Of a DNA stretch of 64,000 bases, positions 51,903 to 60,568 are shown one piece after another; positions within the stretch are counted from its first letter, which is position 1, and each line of letters opens with the position of its first letter. The stretch comes from an uncultured Collinsella sp. Its GTDB lineage: Bacteria; Actinomycetota; Coriobacteriia; Coriobacteriales; Coriobacteriaceae. Under the pieces are notes generated by a model. It made no database searches. It was not told the DNA's origin and saw only the letters and a list, made by a program, of their open reading frames with translations. Both the position numbers and the translations under genes were made by a program. The stretch is from positions 6,884 through 70,883 of the forward strand of contig CAJLRE010000003.1 of the NCBI GenBank assembly GCA_905208975.1. Direction: 5' to 3'.

Positions 51903-54653
51903 GTGAGCGATTGCAAGAGGGTTTACCGTTTTGGAACCGACGCCCAGGGCACCTGTGTCACCGAGGGCGACAAGTCCATGAACTTCGTGCTTGGCGGCAA
52001 GGGCGCTAACCTTGCAGAGATGAGCCGTATCGGTCTGCCGGTTCCCGGTGGCTTTACCATTACCTGCCAGACCTGTGTCGAGTACTCCGGTGCCGGCAAC
52101 GTCTGGCCCGAAGGCGCACTCGATGAGATCGTTGCCGCTGAGGCGGACCTCGAGGCCCGTTGCGGCAAGAAACTCGGCGATGCCTCCGATCCGCTGCTCG
52201 TGTCGGTTCGCTCGGGCGCTCCGTTCTCCATGCCCGGCATGATGGACACGGTTCTCAACCTGGGCCTCAACGACGATTCCGTCCAGGGCCTTATCGCGCA
52301 GACGCAAAACCCGCGCTTTGCCTGGGATAGCTACCGCCGCTTTATCCAGATGTTCTCCAACGTCGTCATGGGCGTCGATGCCGACTTGTTCGAGAATGCC
52401 CTGACCCAGGCCCGCCTGGTCGCCGGCGTTCGTGTCGATTCCGAGCTTTCGGCCGAGGACCTGCAGGAGCTCGTCGAGACCTTTAAGGGCATCTTCTCCG
52501 AGAACGTCGAGGCGACCCTGTATCCCGAGCTCGAGGTCGCCGACGGTAAGCCCGTCTTCCCGCACGATCCGGAGCTCCAGCTGCGCCTTGCCATCCAGGC
52601 CGTCTTTGGCAGCTGGATGAACGAGCGCGCCTGCATCTACCGCAAGCAGCACGGCATTTCCGACGAGCTCGGCACCGCCGTCAACGTCCAGGCCATGGCC
52701 TTTGGCAACAAGGGCGAGACCTCGGCGACCGGCGTCGCCTTTACGCGCAACCCGGCCGACGGAACCAAGGAGTTCTATGGCGACTTTTTGGTGAATGCCC
52801 AGGGCGAGGACGTCGTCGCCGGCATCCGAAACACCGAGCCCATCGACGACCTCAAGACCACCTCGGGCCTCGAGTCCGCAGGCGAGGAGCTCGAGCGCGT
52901 GTTCCTGACGCTCGAGGATCATTACCGCGATATGTGCGATATCGAGTTTACCATCGAGCAGGGCAAGCTCTGGATGCTCCAGACCCGCGTGGGCAAGCGC
53001 ACCGCCACTGCCGCCCTGCGCATTGCTATCGAAATGGTCGAGGAGGGCCTCATCACCCGCGAGGAGGCTGTGAGCCGCATCGATCCCGCGCAGCTCGACC
53101 AGCTCCTGCACCCGCAGTTCGACGCCTCCAAGAAGTACGAGGCCCTGGCCAGCGGCCTTAACGCCAGCCCTGGTGCCGCCGTGGGCGAGGTCGTGTTCTC
53201 GAGTGATGACGCCGTCGCGCGTTCCGCCGAGGGCCACAAGGTCATTCTGGTCCGCTGGGAGACCAACCCCGACGACCTGAAGGGCATGGTCGCCGCCGAG
53301 GGCATCCTGACCAGCCACGGTGGCAAGACGAGCCATGCCGCCGTTATCGCCCGCGGCATGGGTACGCCCTGCGTTTGCGGCGTTGAGCGCTTCCACATTG
53401 ACGCGGCAGAGAAGGTCGTGCGCATCGAGGGCAGCGACCGCGTGCTGCGCGAGGGCGATGTCATCTCCATCGACGGCACCCAGGGTATCGTCGTCGACGG
53501 CGCGGTCGACCTGGTCTCTGCAGAGCTCACCGGCGACCTGGACACCATCCTGTCTTGGGCTGATGAGATCCGTTTGGACGAGACCTGCGGCCACGCCAAC
53601 CACGTGCGCGTTAACGCCGACAACCCCGAGGATGCTGCACTCGCGCTCGAGTTTGGCGCCGAGGCCATCGGTCTGTGCCGCACCGAGCACATGTTCCTGG
53701 GCGATCGCAAGAACATCATCCAGAGCTTTATCCTGTCTGACGATGAGGCCGTGAAGCAGCAGGCCCTGGCCGACCTGCTCAAGGTTCAGACCGAGGACTT
53801 CCTGGCGATGTTCAAGACCATGTCCGGTCGCGATGTGGTCGTCCGCCTGCTCGATCCGCCGCTTCATGAGTTCCTGGATAATCCTCGCGAGCTCGAGGTC
53901 GCCATCACCAAGAAGGAGGCCGCCGGCGCTCCCGAGGAGGAGCTCGCTGCCCTGCGCGCCCGCCTGCGTCGCATTGACGGCATGGTCGAGTCCAACCCCA
54001 TGCTGGGCTTGCGCGGCGTGCGCCTGTCCGTCGTCTTTGGCGATCTGCCGCTCATGCAGGTTCGCGCCGTCGCCACGGCCGCTGCCCGCCTTATCAAGGA
54101 GGGTGTCGACCCGCGCCCCGAGATCATGGTTCCGCTCGTTTCCATCACGGCCGAGCATGTCCAGACCCGCGAGGTTATCGAGCGCGTGATCGCCGAGGTT
54201 TCCGCCGAGGAAGGCGTCGAGCTCAATATTCCCGTGGGCACGATGCTCGAGCTGCCGCGTGCCTGCATGGTCGCTGACGAGATCGCCCATCATGCCGACT
54301 TCTTCTGCTTTGGCACCAACGACCTCACCCAGACGACCTTTGGCTTCTCGCGCGATGACGCCGAGGTCAAGTTCATCCCGCTGTACATGCATAAAAAGAT
54401 TCTGAAAGACAACCCCTTCGAGACCATCGACGCGGCGGTGCTGGAGCTCGTGCGCTTGGCCGTCGAGAAGGGCCGCGCCACCAATCCCGACATGCACTTT
54501 GGCGTGTGCGGCGAGCACGGCGGCGACCCCAAGTCCATCAAGGGCCTGTTTAACGTGGCCGACGTGGACTACGTGTCCTGCTCGCCCTATCGCGTGCCCC
54601 TCGCGCGCCTGGCTGCCGCTCAGGCCAAGCTCGAGGCCAAGCGTTCCGCCTAA
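51903..54653 (+). CDS. ppdK: Pyruvate, phosphate dikinase
   Basis: This 916-residue enzyme interconverts pyruvate, ATP and Pi with PEP, AMP and PPi. The N-terminal ATP-grasp domain holds GKGANLAEMSRIGLPVPGGFT and SVRSGAPFSMPGMMDTVLNLG. The swivelling domain has the phosphohistidine H478 in GGKTSHAAVIARGMG, next to the regulatory Thr (T475 or nearby Ser), the target of PpsR. The TIM barrel has GLCRTEHMF and Cys869 in CGEHGGDP. GTG 51903 follows GGAAGGGGAAG. It ends before a strong hairpin. Confidence 0.97.
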   Translation: MSDCKRVYRFGTDAQGTCVTEGDKSMNFVLGGKGANLAEMSRIGLPVPGGFTITCQTCVEYSGAGNVWPEGALDEIVAAEADLEARCGKKLGDASDPLLVSVRSGAPFSMPGMMDTVLNLGLNDDSVQGLIAQTQNPRFAWDSYRRFIQMFSNVVMGVDADLFENALTQARLVAGVRVDSELSAEDLQELVETFKGIFSENVEATLYPELEVADGKPVFPHDPELQLRLAIQAVFGSWMNERACIYRKQHGISDELGTAVNVQAMAFGNKGETSATGVAFTRNPADGTKEFYGDFLVNAQGEDVVAGIRNTEPIDDLKTTSGLESAGEELERVFLTLEDHYRDMCDIEFTIEQGKLWMLQTRVGKRTATAALRIAIEMVEEGLITREEAVSRIDPAQLDQLLHPQFDASKKYEALASGLNASPGAAVGEVVFSSDDAVARSAEGHKVILVRWETNPDDLKGMVAAEGILTSHGGKTSHAAVIARGMGTPCVCGVERFHIDAAEKVVRIEGSDRVLREGDVISIDGTQGIVVDGAVDLVSAELTGDLDTILSWADEIRLDETCGHANHVRVNADNPEDAALALEFGAEAIGLCRTEHMFLGDRKNIIQSFILSDDEAVKQQALADLLKVQTEDFLAMFKTMSGRDVVVRLLDPPLHEFLDNPRELEVAITKKEAAGAPEEELAALRARLRRIDGMVESNPMLGLRGVRLSVVFGDLPLMQVRAVATAAARLIKEGVDPRPEIMVPLVSITAEHVQTREVIERVIAEVSAEEGVELNIPVGTMLELPRACMVADEIAHHADFFCFGTNDLTQTTFGFSRDDAEVKFIPLYMHKKILKDNPFETIDAAVLELVRLAVEKGRATNPDMHFGVCGEHGGDPKSIKGLFNVADVDYVSCSPYRVPLARLAAAQAKLEAKRSA

Positions 54654-54691
54654 CGTTTTGGGTTTAGACGCCTAGCGTAGCCCCCTTCATG

Positions 54692-54719
54692 CCGCCCGTC
54701 TCATTCGTGAGACGGGCGG
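54692..54719 (+). terminator. Hairpin terminator after ppdK
   Basis: A 12-bp stem (54692-54703 with 54708-54719) has a TTCG loop. The U-tract is poor (TTATCAT). Confidence 0.65.
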
Positions 54720-54765
54720 TTATCATGTGCGGGTTTTGTCTTTTTGTCTGCGTGAAAAAATGTTC

Positions 54766-54793
54766 TTGCAGCAGAAACCCGCGCGTGTATACT
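54766..54793 (+). promoter_or_regulatory. Promoter of rplS
   Basis: TTGCAG (54766-54771) and TATACT (54788-54793) are 16 bases apart, leaving a ~60-base leader before rplS. Confidence 0.75.
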
Positions 54794-54862
54794 CGAATAC
54801 GTTTGTTCAACTACGTGCCGGCCAAGGTGGTACGGCACCTCTAGAAGAGTAAGGAATTGCAC

Positions 54863-55204
54863 ATGGATTACATCCGCGCAATCGAGCGTCAGCAGATCCG
54901 CGAGGACATTCCTCAGGTTCGCGTCGCCGACAACGTCAAGGTTCACTACCGCATTAAGGAAGGCGACCGCGAGCGCATTCAGGTCTTCCAGGGCGACGTC
55001 ATCCGCATGGCCGGCGCCGGTGCCCGCGAGACCTTCACCGTCCGCAAGATGTCCTTCGGTGTCGGTGTTGAGCGTACCTTCCCGCTTCACAGCCCCAAGA
55101 TCGCCAAGCTCGAGGTCGTTCGTCATGGTCGCGTCCGTCGCGCCAAGCTGTACTACCTCCGCGACAAGGTGGGCAAGGCTGCTCGCATCCCCGAGAAGCG
55201 CTAA
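54863..55204 (+). CDS. rplS: 50S ribosomal protein L19
   Basis: This 113-residue protein has the L19 core: [37 protein letters not shown] and [18 protein letters not shown]. It lies at the subunit interface. ATG 54863 follows AAGGA at seven bases. In many bacteria rplS directly follows trmD, but here it is some 7.8 kb away and has its own promoter and terminator. Confidence 0.97.
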   Translation: MDYIRAIERQQIREDIPQVRVADNVKVHYRIKEGDRERIQVFQGDVIRMAGAGARETFTVRKMSFGVGVERTFPLHSPKIAKLEVVRHGRVRRAKLYYLRDKVGKAARIPEKR

Positions 55205-55238
55205 GAAGATCGCAGCGTCTGTCCACTCGCTTGGACAC

Positions 55239-55268
55239 AAGGGTCACCTTCGGGTGGCCCTTCTTTTT
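55239..55268 (+). terminator. Intrinsic terminator of rplS
   Basis: AAGGGTCACC (55239-55248) pairs with GGTGGCCCTT (55253-55262), with one T-G wobble and a TTCG loop, then CTTTTT. Confidence 0.88.
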
Positions 55269-55297
55269 ATCTGATTTGCATGCAAGGAGGGCCTGGT

Positions 55298-56086
55298 ATG
55301 GCCAATATGACGAGCTCGGTTTCGGCATCGCAGGTTGCCGGTGAGTTGGCGAGCGCTACGTTTGAGGAGATCCCCGCCCTCGTGGAGCATTATCGCGAGG
55401 ACCCGCGCCAGCAGGTGATCAAGGCTTGTGAACGCGCCCTCAAACGCCATGACAAAGAGCTTGCCGAGCGCGAGCGCGTCAATGACATGTACGAGCTTAT
55501 GCATGAGCTCGGTGGTGATGGTATGGTCGTTGGTGTCGACGAGGTGGGCCGCGGATCGGTGGCCGGTCCTTTGACGGTATGCGCCGTCTGTCTTCCTATG
55601 GAGCCGCGCGTCTGGGGTATCAACGATTCCAAAAAGCTCACGCCCGCGCGCCGCGAGTTGCTCTCAGTGAAGATTGCCGAGGTGGCGACGGCGATCGGTT
55701 TTTGCCATATCGCGCCGAAGGATATCGATGAAATGGGCATGGCCCGTGCTATCCGTACTGCCGTTGCGGGCGCCGTGGCCGATACGGGACTTGAGCCCGA
55801 CTGCGTCCTCATGGATGGTAACCCCTTGGGCGCCGTTCCTAACGAGCGCGATGTGGTGAAGGGCGATGCCAAAATCGCCTGCATCGCCGCGGCGTCCATC
55901 ATGGCCAAGGTCACGCGTGACGAGATGATGGTCGAGTACGACGCCGAGTATCCCGAGTACCATCTGGCCGAGTCGAAGGGCTATGCAAGCCCCGAGCATA
56001 TCGAGGCCATTCGCAAACATGGACTTTGTCCACTGCACCGCGTGAGCTTTTGCGGAAACTTTCTGCAGACTGAGCGCCTTTTCTAG
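55298..56086 (+). CDS. rnhB: Ribonuclease HII
   Basis: This 262-residue enzyme cleaves RNA in RNA-DNA hybrids and misincorporated ribonucleotides. GVDEVGRGSVAGPL gives Asp and Glu of the active site, NDSKKLTPARR follows, and CVLMDG and GDAKIACIAAASIMAKVTRD supply the other acidic residues. The first ~70 residues are an extension with basic helices, common in Actinomycetota. ATG 55298 follows CAAGGAGGG. Confidence 0.95.
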   Translation: MANMTSSVSASQVAGELASATFEEIPALVEHYREDPRQQVIKACERALKRHDKELAERERVNDMYELMHELGGDGMVVGVDEVGRGSVAGPLTVCAVCLPMEPRVWGINDSKKLTPARRELLSVKIAEVATAIGFCHIAPKDIDEMGMARAIRTAVAGAVADTGLEPDCVLMDGNPLGAVPNERDVVKGDAKIACIAAASIMAKVTRDEMMVEYDAEYPEYHLAESKGYASPEHIEAIRKHGLCPLHRVSFCGNFLQTERLF

Positions 56087-56135
56087 GTCAATTGTGGAGA
56101 CAGGGACCTCTGGGGTTTTATAAACCTGCTGGTGG

Positions 56136-56177
56136 CGGGCCGTATGCAACACCATTGCTGCGTACGGCCCGTTTTTT
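56136..56177 (+). terminator. Intrinsic terminator after rnhB
   Basis: CGGGCCGTATGC (56136-56147) pairs with GCGTACGGCCCG (56160-56171), with one T-G pair, followed by six T. Confidence 0.85.
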
Positions 56178-56275
56178 GACGGCATTTGGTCAGCTTTTGG
56201 TTTGCTTCCGGTACTTACCCGCACGAAAGGTGCCCTCATCATCGGGGCAATGCAGCGTGCGGGAAAGGAGACCCC

Positions 56276-56761
56276 ATGAGTGCCGCAAGCAAAAAGAGCA
56301 AGACGCAGCAGCTCAAGGAGCGTTGGGAAAACGGCGAGCTCGACTGCGGGGCGATGACGCCTGAGTTTATCAAGGGACTCAGTCCCCGCGAGCTGGGCAT
56401 GCTGGGCGAGCTGATCACCATCGACTACTTTAACGAGCGCGGCTACACCTTGCTGGAGCAGGGTTATCGTTGCTCCGAGGGCGAGGCCGATCTGGTGCTG
56501 CTCGATGAACTCGACGATGTCGTGGTGATGGCCGAGGTCAAGACCAGACGCGTCGCACTGGATTGCAGCACGCGGGTCTTTCCCGAGGAGGCCGTGGACG
56601 CCCAAAAGCAACGCCGCTACCGCCGCATCGCAAGTTGCTATCTCATGGAGCATTATCCGCTCAAGGCGATTCGCTTCGATGCCGTGGGTGTCACCATTCG
56701 TGGCGGGCATATCGCCGAGATCGAGCATCAGTACAACGCGTTCGATTGGCAGGTGTCGTGA
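56276..56761 (+). CDS. YraN/UPF0102 family endonuclease-like protein
   Basis: This 161-residue protein has the RecB/Holliday-junction-resolvase-like fold of UPF0102: GELITIDYFNERGYTLLEQGYRCSEGEADLVL and then AEVKTRRV, giving the D and ExK residues of PD-(D/E)xK nucleases. The first ~40 residues are a basic extension. It overlaps comM by one base, and both precede dprA. A recombination or transformation role is implied by context and not by experiment. Confidence 0.85.
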   Translation: MSAASKKSKTQQLKERWENGELDCGAMTPEFIKGLSPRELGMLGELITIDYFNERGYTLLEQGYRCSEGEADLVLLDELDDVVVMAEVKTRRVALDCSTRVFPEEAVDAQKQRRYRRIASCYLMEHYPLKAIRFDAVGVTIRGGHIAEIEHQYNAFDWQVS

Positions 56762-58284
56762 TGGCGTTCGAGACGTTTGCCGTTCACGCGGCCTGCATCC
56801 GTGGCGTCGAGGCGATTCATGTCACGGTCGAGGTCTCGCTTGCCGGTGGTGTTCCGGGCATCCAAATGCTCGGCATTCCGAGTATGGAGGTGATGGAGTC
56901 ACGCGGTCGTATTCGCTGCGCGATGCGCTCCGCCGGGTTCGAGATCCCACGCTCGGGCATTACGGTCAACCTAGCGCCCGGCGATATTCGCAAGACCGGT
57001 AGCGGCTTTGATCTGCCCATCGCCATCGCGGTTCTGGCGGCCGATGGGCAGATTCCCCGTGACAACCTCGATCGCTGCCTTATCGCCGGCGAGCTCGGCT
57101 TGGACGGTACGGTGCTTCCCGTCAAGGGCGAGGTGGCGTTTCAGCTATTGGCGCGTGATATGGGGCTGTCCTTTATCGCCGGCAGGTCCGATCAGCATGT
57201 GCCGCTCGCGGGCGTGGATTGTGGATTCATCGATCATTTGTCTCAGCTTGCCCATGGCATGGGCGAGGCGGCTCGGCACTATCTGGATTCCGAGGGCGTC
57301 GAGGCGACCTTTGAGCCTGAGCTCGACTATGCCGACGTGCTGGGGCAGGAAGTCGCTAAACGCGGCATGGCGCTTGCGGCGGCAGGAGAACTCGGCTTGC
57401 TCATGATCGGGTCCCCGGGATCGGGCAAGACGATGCTCGCGCGTCGTATGACCGGCATCCTGCCCGAGCTTTCCGTTGAGGATCAACAGGAGGCGCTGTG
57501 CATCCATTCGGTTTTGGGTGAGAACATTGATGGCTTGTTGGCGGGGCACCGGCCCTTCCGCAGTCCCCATCACAGTATTTCGACCGCAGGTCTTATCGGC
57601 GGTGGGCGCCCGGTGCACCCGGGTGAGATCAGCCTTGCTCATGGCGGCGTGCTATTTTTGGACGAGCTTGCCGAGTTTCCCACGGGTGTGCTGCAGACGC
57701 TGCGTCAGCCCATCGAACGCGGCTACGTCAGGATCGTACGCGTCGACGGGGCTTTTACCTTCCCGTCGCGCTTTCAGCTGCTGGCTGCGAGCAATCCCTG
57801 CCCCTGCGGCTTTTTGGGCGATCGTGAGGTACCGTGTCGCTGCTCGGCGGCGATGGTCGAGCGCTATCGGTCTAAACTGCGCGGTCCTTTGGCCGACCGT
57901 ATCGACATGATGATCGATGTGACCCGTCCCGACCCTCAGGTGATTATCGAGGGCGCGGAGGGTATGTCGTCAGCTGAGTTACGTGACTACGTTGTGCGCG
58001 GTCGCGCTTTTCGCGCTTGGCGCGAATCCCGTATGGACGATGCGGATGCCGAGGCCGAGGATGACGAGACACGGTCCATTGACGGCGTCGTTTCGACCTT
58101 TGAGCTCGATGATGCGGCGGAGAAGTGTGTGCTCGGCCTGGCGAAGCGCACGCATCTCACGGGCCGCGGCATCGTGCGCCTGGTTCGCATTGCGCGCACG
58201 ATCGCAGATGTCGCCGAGAGCGAGCATGTGACGCAGGACCACGTGCTCGAGGCGGCGATGTACCAGGGAAGGAGGGACCAATGA
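56761..58284 (+). CDS. comM: YifB/ComM-like Mg-chelatase-family ATPase
   Basis: This 507-residue protein combines an N-terminal Lon-like domain (GGVPGIQMLGIPSMEVMESRGR) with an AAA domain: Walker A GSPGSGKTM near 213, the hallmark FRSPHHSISTAGLIGGG, and Walker B LFLDELAEF. PCPCGFLG and LRGPLADRIDMM are typical of ComM, a helicase that widens branch migration in transformation. Start and stop overlap the neighbours (TGATG and ATGA), forming a coupled yraN-comM-dprA set. Confidence 0.93.
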   Translation: MAFETFAVHAACIRGVEAIHVTVEVSLAGGVPGIQMLGIPSMEVMESRGRIRCAMRSAGFEIPRSGITVNLAPGDIRKTGSGFDLPIAIAVLAADGQIPRDNLDRCLIAGELGLDGTVLPVKGEVAFQLLARDMGLSFIAGRSDQHVPLAGVDCGFIDHLSQLAHGMGEAARHYLDSEGVEATFEPELDYADVLGQEVAKRGMALAAAGELGLLMIGSPGSGKTMLARRMTGILPELSVEDQQEALCIHSVLGENIDGLLAGHRPFRSPHHSISTAGLIGGGRPVHPGEISLAHGGVLFLDELAEFPTGVLQTLRQPIERGYVRIVRVDGAFTFPSRFQLLAASNPCPCGFLGDREVPCRCSAAMVERYRSKLRGPLADRIDMMIDVTRPDPQVIIEGAEGMSSAELRDYVVRGRAFRAWRESRMDDADAEAEDDETRSIDGVVSTFELDDAAEKCVLGLAKRTHLTGRGIVRLVRIARTIADVAESEHVTQDHVLEAAMYQGRRDQ

Positions 58285-59216
58285 TGGCCGAGGGAACCTT
58301 CGAGCTGCATCCAGGTGATACGTTGTATCCCGAGACCGTTTTGGAGCTTTCTGATGTACCCCAGACGCTCTATGTGCGCGGCAACCCCGAGGTGCTTTCG
58401 ACGCCCGCGCTCTCCATCATCGGCGCGCGCAAGGCCTCGCCGTATGGTCTTGCCGTGGCAGAGCTTGCGGCAAAGGTGGCGGTCGAGGCGGGCGTGACGG
58501 TAGTCTCGGGCGGCGCGGTCGGTTGTGACCAGGCCTCGGGTTGGGCTGCGGTCAACGCTGGCGGCAAACACGTCGTGGTGCTGGGGACGGGCGCCGACGT
58601 GGTCTACCCGCGTTCGAGCGCGGGGCTTATTACGCGCACGCTCGATACGGGTGGCGCGGTCGTGTCGATCTCTCCGTGGGGCATGGGTCCGCGCAAGTTT
58701 GCCTTTCCGCGCCGCAATCGCGTAATCGCGGCCTTGTCGCAAGCCCTCTTTGTATCCGAGGCGGGTATGCCTTCCGGGACGTTTTCTACAGCCGAGGCTG
58801 CTATGGATTTGGGGCGAGAACTTCTTGCCGTGCCGGGGTCGATCCTATCGCCCGAGTCGCGTGGCACGAATTACCTCATTGCGAACGGTGCCTGCTGCAT
58901 CATCGACGAGGAATCTATCGAGATGGCTATTTCACGCATCTACGGCACCCTGCGCTACTCGCGCCCCGATGCTCCCGGCATTGCCGACCTAGATCAAACA
59001 CAGCAGACCGTGATGCATGCACTCATCGCCTCTCCGCTCAAGGTCGACGACATCGCGGCACTCGTCTCGCTCGATGCCGTTGGCGTACTTAAGCTCCTGG
59101 GTTCGCTTGAGCTCGAGGGCCTTATCGAGCGCATGATGGATGGAAGGTATGCGCCCTCCAAGTTTGCTCTTCACGCCCAGACACCCTTCGGTCACAATGG
59201 AAAACATGTCAATTAG
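58281..59216 (+). CDS. dprA: DNA processing protein DprA
   Basis: This 311-residue protein loads RecA on incoming single strands. LSIIGARKASPYGLAVAELA opens the Rossmann domain, VSGGAVGCDQASGWAAV and AFPRRNRVIAALSQALFVSEAG carry the binding loop, and a C-terminal winged-helix-like domain follows. It overlaps comM by four bases; the ATG pair at 58281/58284 follows AAGGAGGG. No topA follows here, although topA often stands between dprA and trmFO. Confidence 0.93.
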   Translation: MMAEGTFELHPGDTLYPETVLELSDVPQTLYVRGNPEVLSTPALSIIGARKASPYGLAVAELAAKVAVEAGVTVVSGGAVGCDQASGWAAVNAGGKHVVVLGTGADVVYPRSSAGLITRTLDTGGAVVSISPWGMGPRKFAFPRRNRVIAALSQALFVSEAGMPSGTFSTAEAAMDLGRELLAVPGSILSPESRGTNYLIANGACCIIDEESIEMAISRIYGTLRYSRPDAPGIADLDQTQQTVMHALIASPLKVDDIAALVSLDAVGVLKLLGSLELEGLIERMMDGRYAPSKFALHAQTPFGHNGKHVN

Positions 59217-59230
59217 AAAGGTGTTTGCAG

Positions 59231-60568
59231 ATGCTGTTTGATCAGGTGACGGTTATCGGTGGCGGTCTGGCGGGTTCGGAGTGCGCGATTCAGCTGGCGG
59301 ATCGCGGGTTTTCCGTAAAGCTGTGCGAGATGCGCCCCCAGGTGAGCTCCCCGGCCCACCATACCGATCACCTGGCAGAGCTCGTCTGTTCCAATTCGTT
59401 TAAGTCGACCCGTCCGGATTCCGCGGCTGGTTTGCTGAAGGCCGAGCTTGAGCGCATGGGTTCAGTCCTGCTCGATTGCGCCCATCGCGCGGCTGTTCCC
59501 GCCGGCGGTGCCCTGGCGGTCGACCGCGTCAAGTTTTCCGAGCTTGTCGAGGCCGAGGTTGCCGCCCGTCCCAATATCGAGATCATTCACGGCGAGGTCA
59601 CGCAGATTCCCGAAGGTCACGTGGTCATTGCCGCCGGCCCCTTGTGCTCGCCGGCGCTGAGCGAAGAGGTCATGAAGCTCGTCGGTGGCGACGCCCTTGC
59701 GTTCTTCGATGCCGCGGCGCCGATCGTCGATGCCTCCACGCTCGATATGGACGTGCTGTTCTCGCAGTCGCGCTACGAGGAGCAGGGGAGCGGCGACTAT
59801 CTCAACGCTCCGCTCAACAAGGAGGAGTACGAGGCCTTTATCGAGGCGCTTACCACGGCAGACCGCGTGGTGCTCAAGGACTTTGAGGGCGGCGATCTGT
59901 TCCAGGCCTGCCAGCCTGCCGAGGAAGTTGCGCGCACCGGCAAGGACGCCATTCGCTTTGGCGCCATGAAGCCCGTCGGCCTCACCGACCCGCGAACCGG
60001 TCGTCGTCCCTGGGCGGCGATTCAGCTGCGTGCCGAGAATAAGGAGAAGACCGCCTATAACCTGGTGGGCTTCCAGACCAACTTGACCTTTGGTGAGCAG
60101 AAGCGCGTCTTCCATATGGTGCCGGGCCTGGAGAACGCTGAGTTCTTCCGCTACGGTGTCATGCACCGTAATACCTTTGTCGACGCCCCGCACGTGCTCG
60201 ATGGCACCTTTGCCGTGCCTGGTACCGGCGTGCGCCTGGCCGGTCAGATCACCGGCACCGAGGGGTACATGGAAGCCGTGGCGACCGGTCTGCTCGCGGC
60301 GCTCAACACCTATGCCGAGGCTATCGGCGCCGCGGGCGTCGAGTTGCCCCGCGTGGGTGCTTTGGGCGCGCTCGTGGGCTATGCGACCGATCCTGCCACC
60401 GTGGGCTACCAGCCCATGCATGTCAACTTTGGCCTGGTGCCGCCGCTCGAGGACGGTAAGCGTCGCAGCAAGCGCGACCGCTACCAGGCGTATGCGGACC
60501 GTGCGCTCGAGGCTCTTGATGCCTATCTGGCCACTCGCCCCGATCTGTTTGGAGGCGACCGGTCATAG
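59231..60568 (+). CDS. trmFO: Methylenetetrahydrofolate--tRNA-(uracil-5-)-methyltransferase
   Basis: This 445-residue flavoprotein methylates U54 in the T-loop, using methylene-THF and FAD. VTVIGGGLAGSECAIQLADRG is the FAD motif, CEMRP follows, and LAELVCSNSFKS holds the conserved catalytic Cys region. NLVGFQTNLTFGEQKRVF and GTGVRLAGQITGTEGYMEA follow. ATG 59231 has AAAGGTG seven bases upstream. Its stop codon region (ATAG) overlaps the proposed xer start. Confidence 0.95.
   Translation: MLFDQVTVIGGGLAGSECAIQLADRGFSVKLCEMRPQVSSPAHHTDHLAELVCSNSFKSTRPDSAAGLLKAELERMGSVLLDCAHRAAVPAGGALAVDRVKFSELVEAEVAARPNIEIIHGEVTQIPEGHVVIAAGPLCSPALSEEVMKLVGGDALAFFDAAAPIVDASTLDMDVLFSQSRYEEQGSGDYLNAPLNKEEYEAFIEALTTADRVVLKDFEGGDLFQACQPAEEVARTGKDAIRFGAMKPVGLTDPRTGRRPWAAIQLRAENKEKTAYNLVGFQTNLTFGEQKRVFHMVPGLENAEFFRYGVMHRNTFVDAPHVLDGTFAVPGTGVRLAGQITGTEGYMEAVATGLLAALNTYAEAIGAAGVELPRVGALGALVGYATDPATVGYQPMHVNFGLVPPLEDGKRRSKRDRYQAYADRALEALDAYLATRPDLFGGDRS

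Noticed and set aside
51861..54518. An 885-codon open frame on the minus strand
   Set aside because: It is antisense to ppdK and has no recognisable motif. ppdK itself is full length with all catalytic residues.
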